Shown here: in pieces, positions 7,013 through 14,382 of the stretch | How positions within the stretch are numbered: position 1 is the first letter of the stretch | Layout of the letters: the number at the start of each line of letters is the position of its first letter | Origin: JAJTFW01 sp964534995 | GTDB taxonomy: Bacteria > Bacteroidota > Bacteroidia > AKYH767-A > OLB10 | Reading direction: 5' to 3' | Assembly (NCBI GenBank): GCA_964534995.1 | Contig: CAZHSC010000083.1 | Span: 1 to 14,555, forward strand | Length of the DNA stretch: 14,555 bases | Position numbers and translations under genes: made by a program | Notes under the pieces: generated by a model | Database searches by the model: none | Told to the model about the DNA's origin: nothing | What the model saw: the letters and a program-made list of their open reading frames with translations, nothing else

Positions 7013-10000
7013 ATGAATATTAAATTTTTACTCCCTTTCCTGCTTTTAAGTATTATTTCTTTAAGGGCTGATTCCCAGAAATTTGAAAACGCATTTCTCC
7101 AACCCGGAACGGAGGTGGCAAAGGATGTGGCGGAGTTGCCTGATGGCTCCATTATCACCGTGGGCTATGCCAATGGCATTGGCAACGGAGGTTATGACCT
7201 CACGGTGATGAAAACGAGTGCTTCCGGCGCTGTTTTATGGAGCCGTAATTTCGGAGGTGCTGGCGATGATTTTGGCAACGCGGTGGTAATAAGTCCTCAA
7301 AAGGAAATTTATGTGGCGGGCTATACCACCGCAGGTGCCGACAAAGACGGCTTCCTGGTAAAACTGAATGCGGGAGGTGGAGTCATCTGGACAAAGACCT
7401 TTGGCGCGGGTACCGTTGATGAAATCAGGGATATCGGCTTCAAGGGCTCACGGCTGTATGGCGTGGGTGTTACCAATGGGGCCGGTGCAGGAGGTAATGA
7501 TATCTGGCTCTTAAAAACGGACACCTCCGGTACTGTTATTCAAAATAAAACGCTGGGGACCAGCGCCGCTGATGAAGCCAATGCCATGACTTTTACCAAC
7601 GATGGAAATATCGCCCTTACCGGGCAGTCGATGGGGTATTGGCCCGCTTCGGTGTTCCTTGCCAAAATCAACCTGTCGTGCGATACCCTATGGACCCGCA
7701 AGTATGATCTGAACCTGACTACAAGTTCAAGCGGTATTATCGCGCGCGGTATCGCCCAGCTCACAACCAATGAACTGGTGATTACAGGTCGGGGTTATGA
7801 TGTGGGTAATTATCCGAGCAGTTTTCATGTAAAAGTGGACCTCTCCGGCAATACTGTTTTTACAAAATGGACCTCCTTTCTCAGTGATGAAGGCTATGAT
7901 GTAGTGGCCGGAAAGAATGGTACCTATTATCTGTTGGCAGAAGTGTGCAACTTCGGCTGCAGGGCTTATATCGTAAAATATGATAACGCGGGCAACCAGT
8001 TGCTGGCTACCCAGTATGGATATCCGGGTACCGGATCCTACGCCTCTTTTACCACCGCTTATCGCCTCTACAGAAACGTATCCTCCAAATTATTCCTGTC
8101 CGGTGCCAGTCATCTGAACGCTTATAACGATGATGTGCTGCTGGCACGGCTCGATTCTAACGGTGTTGGCAATACGAACTCCGCTCCTGTAATCACCGCT
8201 ACGGGTCCTGTGAATTTTTGCCAGGGCGCCGCCACAAAACTGGTGGCACCCGCGGGATATGATTTTTACTGCTGGGCCCGTATGTACAGTGGTAATATGT
8301 TGTTTGTAAAGGTAAATAACGATACCATCAGCCCCACCTCTACCGGAGCTTATTATTGCATCTGCTGGACAGGCAACAGCTACCGTATTTCGAATGTGAT
8401 CAATATAACGGTAAGCGCAGCACCCTCCTCCGGTGTCACCGCTTCCGGGTCGCTGGCTTTTTGCGCAGCCTCCGGCGATTCGGTGATATTTACTGCGGCC
8501 ACCGGCTATTCCTACCAGTGGCAACTGAATGCGGTGAATATCCCGGGAGCCACTTCCAATACCTATGTGGCAAAGAGCAGCGGAAGCTATGCGGTAAATA
8601 TTACCAACTCCTGCGGCAGTACCTCTTCTGCTTTAATGCAGGTGAATGCGAACAGTATTTCCACTCCCAATATTTATTGTACAGGCGATTGCTTTTCCGG
8701 TTCAGGATTATGTTATCCTCCGGGTTACTTAACCGCCGTGGCAACGTCAACGGGTACCATTACCGATTATCGCTGGTATGTGGATGGTGTTCCTTATGGC
8801 CCCGGCGGACCAGGGGCGATCAATGTGGTTCCGCCCTATCCGCAGGGGAATTATACCTGCACAGTTTCCAATGCCTGCGGATCAGCTACCTCTTCTGTTT
8901 ACCAGGTTCAATCAGGACCCTTGTCCGGTCCCTCCGGTAACGAAATTCATCTGACGCAATCTGCAGGCTGCGGCCTGGGGTCAAATATAACCCTGCAGGC
9001 TCCTATAGGATCCGGTGCCCCTTATCAATGGTTCCTGAACGGCTCACCCATATCGGGAGCGACCAATTACTGGTATATTGCCCTGCAGTCGGGTAATTAT
9101 TCATTGTCCTATTACGACCCTTATTGTATGTCAGGCAACACAACACCCTTACTGCCGGTTACGCTGAATACTCCCAACCCCATACTTTCGGCGCCCAATG
9201 GAGGCACTAACTGTTCGGGAGCGGTACTGCTATCCGTTAGTCCCTCTACTGCCGGTATGCAGTTCGAGTGGTTTAAAGATGATCTGAGCCTGGGTCCGGT
9301 GGGCAGCAATGCTGTCTTTTCCGCCACGCTGTCGGGGGTATACAAATGCAGGGTGTACAACCCGGTATGCGGCTGGGATATCACCAACACCATCACAGTA
9401 AGTACCGGTGCTTCCACCCCTGTAATTACAAACACAGGCAGTGTTATTTGTTCTCCCGGAACTGCTCAATTCATCTGCAGCCCTTCCTCCAATTCATTCA
9501 CCTACCAATGGTACCGGAATGGTAATTCGATAGCAGGCGCAAATTTATATTCCTATACCACCGGCATAGCGGGAACGTATTACTGCATGGTGACGAATGC
9601 CTGTGGTGCTCTTGTTTCCAATTCATCTGCGCTTAGCGTACTGCCTGGCCCTATAGCCTTAATATCACCTCCTGCTTCTTTGGTGATTTGTACACCTCAG
9701 TCACTGCTGTTGTCGGCGGTACCCGTGAGCGGAGCCTCCTATCAATGGTATAACGGTTCGTCTGCTATCAATGGAGCTGTTGACAGTGTTTACGCGGCCA
9801 CCTCGGCGGGTAACTATTCTGTGCGTGTTAAACAAGGTGCCTGTACCTCCTGGAGCTCTACAGAGGTGCTGACAGCTTCTTCCGGCGTTACCGCTGCAGT
9901 TACCACCAGCGGATATCCGCAGATTTGTTCAGGGGAGAGTTTTACCATGACAGCCACCAACAGTGCCGCATATACCTATCAGTGGAGAAAAAACGGAGTG

Positions 10001-10633
10001 AACATTGCAGGGGCTACCTCCCATACCTACAGCACCAGTACCGCCGGCACGTATGATGTGGTGGTTACAAATGCATGTAATTCACTGACGGTTTCCGGCG
10101 CGAATCTGATAGTTAAAAACAAGCCTTCCGCCGCGCTTACTGCCCTGGGTCCGGTAAGCTTCTGTGCAGGCGACAGCGTGGAAATTCAAACTGCTAACGG
10201 TACGGGATATACGTATAACTGGAAGAGAAACGGAAGTATTATTCCGGGCGCCACCTCATCTTCCTACATGGCAAAACTACAGGGCGCGTATAAAGCGCTG
10301 GTTTACTCCCAGTATGGCTGCCTGAAAGAAAGCGGGGCGCTCAATATAAGTGTCCCCTGCCGCAGCGGGGATGTTATGTACAGCCATCCGGATTTTACCT
10401 TCGACCTTTTCCCGAATCCTGCTTCCGGAACTGCAACTTTGACTGTGTACGGAGCAGAGGATATGCGTCAGCTGGAAATCTATGCCAGGGATATTACCGG
10501 CCGCTTCGTGGATATGGATATCAAAATTTTGCAGGATCGCATGGAGCTGACGCCGCCTTTACCCGGAGTGTACCTGATTACCGTGATTGCCGGTGATAAA
10601 AGTGCAAGCAAACGTTTGCTGCGGATCAATTGA
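7013..10633 (+). CDS. Secreted T9SS cargo with propeller-like and nine Ig-like repeats
   Basis: A 1206-residue secreted protein, probably cell-surface. Residues 1-21 form a signal peptide (NIK, hydrophobic core, cleavage likely after ADS). Residues about 30-385 contain around six repeats of about 50 residues with WxxxFGGxGxDxA...IYVAGYT...FLVKLN-type motifs, as in SBBP-like beta-propeller repeats. Residues about 390-1115 hold nine tandem Ig-like units of 79-85 residues, each with a YQW-like strand; the Trp residues lie near 421, 503, 588, 673, 753, 833, 912, 991 and 1070. Each is followed by a GxYxxxVTNxCG-like strand. Residues about 1130-1206 form a type A T9SS sorting domain (FDLFPNPASG at 1130, then GVYLITV and KRLLRI). 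The role is unknown; adhesion or binding of polymers or proteins is an inference. No catalytic motif was seen. It has its own promoter and ends tail-to-tail, overlapping the glycosyltransferase gene by 8 bp. Confidence 0.88.
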   Translation: MNIKFLLPFLLLSIISLRADSQKFENAFLQPGTEVAKDVAELPDGSIITVGYANGIGNGGYDLTVMKTSASGAVLWSRNFGGAGDDFGNAVVISPQKEIYVAGYTTAGADKDGFLVKLNAGGGVIWTKTFGAGTVDEIRDIGFKGSRLYGVGVTNGAGAGGNDIWLLKTDTSGTVIQNKTLGTSAADEANAMTFTNDGNIALTGQSMGYWPASVFLAKINLSCDTLWTRKYDLNLTTSSSGIIARGIAQLTTNELVITGRGYDVGNYPSSFHVKVDLSGNTVFTKWTSFLSDEGYDVVAGKNGTYYLLAEVCNFGCRAYIVKYDNAGNQLLATQYGYPGTGSYASFTTAYRLYRNVSSKLFLSGASHLNAYNDDVLLARLDSNGVGNTNSAPVITATGPVNFCQGAATKLVAPAGYDFYCWARMYSGNMLFVKVNNDTISPTSTGAYYCICWTGNSYRISNVINITVSAAPSSGVTASGSLAFCAASGDSVIFTAATGYSYQWQLNAVNIPGATSNTYVAKSSGSYAVNITNSCGSTSSALMQVNANSISTPNIYCTGDCFSGSGLCYPPGYLTAVATSTGTITDYRWYVDGVPYGPGGPGAINVVPPYPQGNYTCTVSNACGSATSSVYQVQSGPLSGPSGNEIHLTQSAGCGLGSNITLQAPIGSGAPYQWFLNGSPISGATNYWYIALQSGNYSLSYYDPYCMSGNTTPLLPVTLNTPNPILSAPNGGTNCSGAVLLSVSPSTAGMQFEWFKDDLSLGPVGSNAVFSATLSGVYKCRVYNPVCGWDITNTITVSTGASTPVITNTGSVICSPGTAQFICSPSSNSFTYQWYRNGNSIAGANLYSYTTGIAGTYYCMVTNACGALVSNSSALSVLPGPIALISPPASLVICTPQSLLLSAVPVSGASYQWYNGSSAINGAVDSVYAATSAGNYSVRVKQGACTSWSSTEVLTASSGVTAAVTTSGYPQICSGESFTMTATNSAAYTYQWRKNGVNIAGATSHTYSTSTAGTYDVVVTNACNSLTVSGANLIVKNKPSAALTALGPVSFCAGDSVEIQTANGTGYTYNWKRNGSIIPGATSSSYMAKLQGAYKALVYSQYGCLKESGALNISVPCRSGDVMYSHPDFTFDLFPNPASGTATLTVYGAEDMRQLEIYARDITGRFVDMDIKILQDRMELTPPLPGVYLITVIAGDKSASKRLLRIN

Positions 10634-10634
10634 T
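10625..10634. other. Palindromic shared stop of two convergent genes
   Basis: ATCAATTGAT is a perfect 10-bp palindrome holding both stop codons: TGA at 10631-10633 on the plus strand and TGA read from 10628-10626 on the minus strand. As a result both proteins end in Arg-Ile-Asn. No hairpin with a U-tract is seen in either direction, so termination is not explained by sequence. Confidence 0.8.
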
Positions 10635-12101
10635 ACGGTACACTGAAATGCCTCCGGTGGATGTGTGATGCCGGAGTGAAGTCTTCATAACCGGATGTTC
10701 CTGCGGAAGAAATCCGGTGGGCATATAAACCCATCGCGCTCCAGCCGATTTATATTTTTCAAACTCGGTGTATGCTGCTTCTTTTTGTGGCATGAAGAGC
10801 GTGTTGTCAGCATAGGAAAATCCTTTTTTATGAAGAAAATACAACCAGATGCAGCCGGATTGATCGGGTACAGTAATTACCTTGTCACCGGAAGGTACCG
10901 CTTCAGTAAGCAGTTTTAATTGGCTTGCATCGGCAAAGGCTGCGGGAATACCAAGGTCCTCTTTCATCCACCGCGCCGGCAGAATCCTTGCCGCCGCGAG
11001 CAGGGGCATGAGGAGCAGTAGGCCATAGGTGAGGAGGGACTGCCTTTTGCGAATAATCCACAATGATCCCCTTACCATGGGGAACAGGCATAAAAACAGC
11101 AGGGGAAGCAGATAATATTGATGCACCCTCATCTGCTCCATCATCAGCAAATACCAAATGATGAATAACAAAACGGCGGGTAAGACGATCCATGACCTCT
11201 TATCTCTTTCCTTAAAAAAAACAATCAGTCCGGTGAGGAGGAACATAAACCCGGAATAATTCAGCAAGAGTTCAGGAAGGTCGCTGATCAGATTTCTCTG
11301 AAAAATAATCAGGGCCTCCCCGGCATTGTCAACAGGCCTCAGCTGAAGTACAAAATCATGAAGTCCTGACTGAACAATCAGGAGGTTGGCATACCGGTAC
11401 CATCCCAGTACTGTTATGGCCGAAAGCAAACCGGAGAAAATCCATAAAGTGAACGCATTTCCGCGTATTGATTTTTGTAGAAAATCATTCAGCAGCAGCA
11501 TTCCCATAATCGTTCCTAAAATTCCATATTGAATTTTAATAAGACCCGCCAGTGTTATCAGGAGCATAGTGATAATGGCATATCTCCGTTTTTTTATTTC
11601 CCTCCATTTCATGAAGGCCGCCAGTGCACCTGCGCCGCACATAAATGCCAGGATATCCGGCAATGCGTTCATGCCATGGTAGAACCACTCCGGCGACCAG
11701 CAACACATCCAGGCCGCCATAATTCCCGCCACCGCATCATCCATGTATTTCCGGAAAAAGTAATATACAAATACCAGCGTGAAACCGGATATCAGGAGGG
11801 AGTAGCCTCGCTGTACGGGGTAATGTTCACCGGTAAGACGGTAAACCTGCGCAAGGCCCCATTCAAAGGCCGGGAACTGCATACCGGTGACACCGTCTGT
11901 ATCAAGCCGCTTGTCAACCCGGGGTGTAAAGATGTTGTTGTCTTCCTCAAAGAAATTCCGGGCTACGGCCAGCGTATTGCACTGTCGCCATACGTGGATG
12001 CTGCAGGGCGGCAAATGTATAAAAGGCAGATGCAGCGCCAGATGCAGCAGAAGAATCGCTGTGAGGAATATTCCGGGATGCCTTCGGATCAGCTCCGTCA
12101 T
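10626..12101 (-). CDS. GT39-like integral membrane glycosyltransferase
   Basis: A 491-residue polytopic membrane protein, probably of the GT-C fold (GT39/PMT/ArnT-like). Such enzymes transfer a sugar from a polyprenyl-phosphate donor on the outer face of the inner membrane. A first membrane helix (about 10-30) is followed by a periplasmic loop with HVWRQCNTLAVARNFFEED and a TGMQFPAFEWGLAQVYRLTG segment, typical of Bacteroidota GT39-like proteins; in many relatives an acidic or polar residue follows WRQ. At least eight further hydrophobic segments follow, then a soluble C-terminal region (about 385-491). The ATG at 12101 is 3 bp after the deiminase stop codon, so the two genes should be co-transcribed and translationally coupled. 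Acceptor and donor are unknown; modification of a surface glycan or of an exported protein is an inference. Confidence 0.72.
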   Translation of the reverse strand: MTELIRRHPGIFLTAILLLHLALHLPFIHLPPCSIHVWRQCNTLAVARNFFEEDNNIFTPRVDKRLDTDGVTGMQFPAFEWGLAQVYRLTGEHYPVQRGYSLLISGFTLVFVYYFFRKYMDDAVAGIMAAWMCCWSPEWFYHGMNALPDILAFMCGAGALAAFMKWREIKKRRYAIITMLLITLAGLIKIQYGILGTIMGMLLLNDFLQKSIRGNAFTLWIFSGLLSAITVLGWYRYANLLIVQSGLHDFVLQLRPVDNAGEALIIFQRNLISDLPELLLNYSGFMFLLTGLIVFFKERDKRSWIVLPAVLLFIIWYLLMMEQMRVHQYYLLPLLFLCLFPMVRGSLWIIRKRQSLLTYGLLLLMPLLAAARILPARWMKEDLGIPAAFADASQLKLLTEAVPSGDKVITVPDQSGCIWLYFLHKKGFSYADNTLFMPQKEAAYTEFEKYKSAGARWVYMPTGFLPQEHPVMKTSLRHHTSTGGISVYRIN

Positions 12102-12104
12102 TTT

Positions 12105-13853
12105 TTACCTGCCAACCAGTAATTTTACCTTGCTGCCTTTACCGTTGATCCGTATCGTGTAAATTCCGGATTCTAACGTGGAGGCATCTACGAAAATGCG
12201 CTGTTCTCCGGATCCCATGTTTCCATCGTGAAGCACCCTCACCATCCTTCCTGAAATGTCCATGAGCCCGGCGTGGATATATCCTGCCTGAGGCAGGATA
12301 AAGGGAATGCAGGTGAGGGCCTTCGCGGGATTGGGGAAGGGCGATGAAAAACGGATTTCTTTTTCAGGCTCCAGACCCGTAGTTCCGGTTACGGTAAATT
12401 TCCACCAGCCCTTGGGTGCGGGCAGTGGCCTCACTTGCGGTTTTCCGCTGTTGGCGATCGCCGAAATATAATAATAGACGTCGGTACCGGGAGGCTGTGC
12501 GGGAATGAAGCCGGTGAAGGAAGCGGGTGTAACTGCCGGGGACAGGGGAAAAGATTGCCATGTCTGGGAGGTGTCGGTGGTCCAGTACAGGGTAGCTGCG
12601 GAAATTCCGCTCCGGTGTTTGATCATGGCCGAAAGCGGATAATCGTTGACGGTGTCAGAAGTATTTGGCAGGGCTTGGTGCGAAATCAACAAAGGGTCGC
12701 TGGTTCCGATTTCCTTGGTAATGCAATGCAAGGCGCCCAGTGCACCGATCATAGAGGCGCAATTAATAGGAACAATGGTGTAGCCGGGAAGTGATTCCTG
12801 GTAAATACGGAGCGCTGTGGAATCTTCCGGAATTCCGTAAGTGGGCAGTATAACAGTTTTGTTGATAAAGGAACTGTTGGTATAAGTAAAGTAATCACCG
12901 CCGTTGTAAGGATAAAGATTGTTGTCATCCGGCATTGGGATCCGTATGACTTTATAGGGTGTGCCGAAGGCGGAAGTATAATTGTTCAGGATATACTGAA
13001 GATTGGCTTCAATCTGTGGCCCGTCCGAAACACCGGGGGGGTATTGCCCCACCAGCAAAGTTTCTTCATCCAGTAACTTCATGTGCATGTCGATATGATG
13101 AATAACATCATAAGGCAGTTTGTTCATGATAATGTACCGGTCAATGCCCATGAAATGTTTCATGATGGTATCAATTTCGGCGGGGCTGTGGTTGATACCG
13201 AAAGATCCGGCGCTGGAATTTTCTTCATGCACCAATGCGCTGGAGAATCCTGTGCCCAGCCCATCGGTCATAAAATTGCCTCCCGTATGCACCAGGTTCC
13301 AGGGCGAAGTGGTGGTTTGATACAAAGGGGTGCCCGTATACGTGGCGATGGCGGCGGGAACAGCGTCGTCCTGTGGGCGCGGACGGTTATAGATCCAGTC
13401 AATGGTAATCAATGAATCCACATCGTTGGTGTAAGCGCTCCACGGGCCATAGTCGCGGGCCCATACGGAGTTTACGGGTGCAGGCAAAAAAGTAACATTG
13501 ATGGTATCGACACCCCCCGCGGCCAGGTAAGTGCTCAGGGAGGAGGGGCTGTCGGGGGTGGTATAAACAATGATCACCCGTGTTTCTTGTTTGGAGGCTG
13601 CAACGATCTGACGTAAAATGGACGGATAGCTTTTCCATCCCACTACCAGCGCCTGCAGCTCTTCCCATTCCGCGATGGTCCTGACAGGGCTAACGGGTGG
13701 TGTTACCGAAGCGATGCCGGATTCGGTTGCACGGGTGGACATGTAAGCCGGAATGAGCCTTCTCTCGGCTTCCGTCATGATATGCAGCTCCTGGGCAACT
13801 GAAATCAGCGGGAAAGCGATCAGCAGGAATGCATAAAAAATTAAATTTTTCAT
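12105..13853 (-). CDS. Secreted peptidylarginine deiminase-like enzyme with T9SS domain
   Basis: A 582-residue PAD_porph (guanidino-group-modifying) family enzyme; such enzymes hydrolyse arginine or agmatine guanidines, releasing ammonia. Residues 1-20 are a signal peptide (MKNLIFYAFLLIAFPLISVAQ). The catalytic domain (about 50-385) keeps Asp134 in WARDYGPW, His253 and Asp255 in HHIDMHMK, Asn326 in YTNS, and the nucleophile Cys377 in GALHCITKEIG. R157 and R159 (NRPRP) fall at the spacing of the PPAD arginines that bind a substrate C-terminal carboxylate. An Ig-like domain (about 390-490) and a type A T9SS sorting domain (FPNPA at about 506, ending VKLLVGR) follow, the same layout as Porphyromonas gingivalis PPAD. 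The start is ATG 13853: an earlier in-frame ATG (13901) lies in the loop of a terminator and would put 16 charged residues before the signal peptide. Citrullination of peptides is inferred; secreted agmatine deiminase is the alternative. Confidence 0.85.
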   Translation of the reverse strand: MKNLIFYAFLLIAFPLISVAQELHIMTEAERRLIPAYMSTRATESGIASVTPPVSPVRTIAEWEELQALVVGWKSYPSILRQIVAASKQETRVIIVYTTPDSPSSLSTYLAAGGVDTINVTFLPAPVNSVWARDYGPWSAYTNDVDSLITIDWIYNRPRPQDDAVPAAIATYTGTPLYQTTTSPWNLVHTGGNFMTDGLGTGFSSALVHEENSSAGSFGINHSPAEIDTIMKHFMGIDRYIIMNKLPYDVIHHIDMHMKLLDEETLLVGQYPPGVSDGPQIEANLQYILNNYTSAFGTPYKVIRIPMPDDNNLYPYNGGDYFTYTNSSFINKTVILPTYGIPEDSTALRIYQESLPGYTIVPINCASMIGALGALHCITKEIGTSDPLLISHQALPNTSDTVNDYPLSAMIKHRSGISAATLYWTTDTSQTWQSFPLSPAVTPASFTGFIPAQPPGTDVYYYISAIANSGKPQVRPLPAPKGWWKFTVTGTTGLEPEKEIRFSSPFPNPAKALTCIPFILPQAGYIHAGLMDISGRMVRVLHDGNMGSGEQRIFVDASTLESGIYTIRINGKGSKVKLLVGR

Positions 13854-13876
13854 GGATGTATGGGTACCTTCTTCAA

Positions 13877-13884
13877 TAAAGATA
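13877..13884 (-). promoter_or_regulatory. Weak -7 box for the deiminase operon
   Basis: The minus strand reads TATCTTTA, one mismatch from TAnnTTTG, about 24 bp upstream of the chosen ATG and directly after the response-regulator terminator. Its -33 region would lie inside the terminator stem and shows no TTG, so the call is tentative. Confidence 0.3.
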
Positions 13885-13918
13885 AATAAAAAGCCCGGCA
13901 TGGGGATGGCCGGGCTTT
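13881..13918 (-). terminator. Intrinsic terminator after the response regulator
   Basis: A perfect 10-bp stem, AAAGCCCGGC (13890-13899) with GCCGGGCTTT (13909-13918), and a 9-base loop. On the minus strand it is followed by TTTATTTATC, a good U-rich tail. It lies 20 bp past the response-regulator stop codon and separates that gene from the deiminase operon. The plus strand has only a short TTT after the stem. Confidence 0.88.
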
Positions 13919-13938
13919 AATATCCTGATAAAGAGCGA

Positions 13939-14367
13939 TTAATTTTCCGGAAAGGATTTCTTTAATTGCTTTTCGTTTTTACGTTCAAGGCTTAATTTTT
14001 CGAAATGGCTGGTTTTGTTCCTGGCTATTTCAAAATCCAGGGGCTTGTGAATAATGTCAATGGTTTCTTTTTCAAAATGATTCAGCGAAGGGCTTTCCCT
14101 TTTTGTCAGTGCCGTTACCAGCAGAATCGGAATGTGGGCGGTGGTACTGTTAGCACGGAGCGATTCCGCAACATCAATTCCGGTCATATCATCCAGCCGG
14201 TAATCCAGCATGATTAAATCGAATTCTTCAAGACTGGTCATAAGCAGCGCTTCCCTTCCGCTGGTGGCTGATATGAAGGTGCGGTGGTCTTCGGCAAGGA
14301 TACTTTCCAGTGTTAACAGGTTTTCAGGTCGGTCATCCACAATCAGGATTTTGGTTTTTTTGTTCAT
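13939..14367 (-). CDS. Single-domain response regulator (receiver only)
   Basis: A 142-residue CheY-like receiver protein. Every phosphorylation-site residue is present: the acidic pair D11-D12 (ILIVDDRPENLL), phospho-acceptor D55 (LIMLDYRLDDMTG), switch T85 (LLVTALT) and K108 (HKPLD). The domain fills residues about 5-118; a short, highly charged helix (about 119-142, rich in Lys and Glu) follows, with no DNA-binding or enzymatic output domain. The VDDRPENL type of receiver is common at the N-terminus of hybrid histidine kinases and in small regulators beside them. The start is placed at ATG 14367; an in-frame GTG at 14382 would add five residues (the YHHL segment) not typical of the family. 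It has its own terminator, so it is not in an operon with the deiminase. No partner kinase is in the window; one may lie upstream, beyond the right edge. Confidence 0.9.
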   Translation of the reverse strand: MNKKTKILIVDDRPENLLTLESILAEDHRTFISATSGREALLMTSLEEFDLIMLDYRLDDMTGIDVAESLRANSTTAHIPILLVTALTKRESPSLNHFEKETIDIIHKPLDFEIARNKTSHFEKLSLERKNEKQLKKSFPEN

Positions 14368-14382
14368 AAGGTGATGGTACAC

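Noticed and set aside
8356..8940. 194-codon plus-strand frame inside the Ig-repeat gene
   Set aside because: Out-of-frame reading of the repeat gene; rich in Arg, Leu and Cys with no family match.
11529..12122. 197-codon plus-strand frame opposite the glycosyltransferase gene
   Set aside because: It is antisense to a strongly patterned membrane protein, is rich in His, Arg and Cys as expected for a shadow frame, and has no domain.
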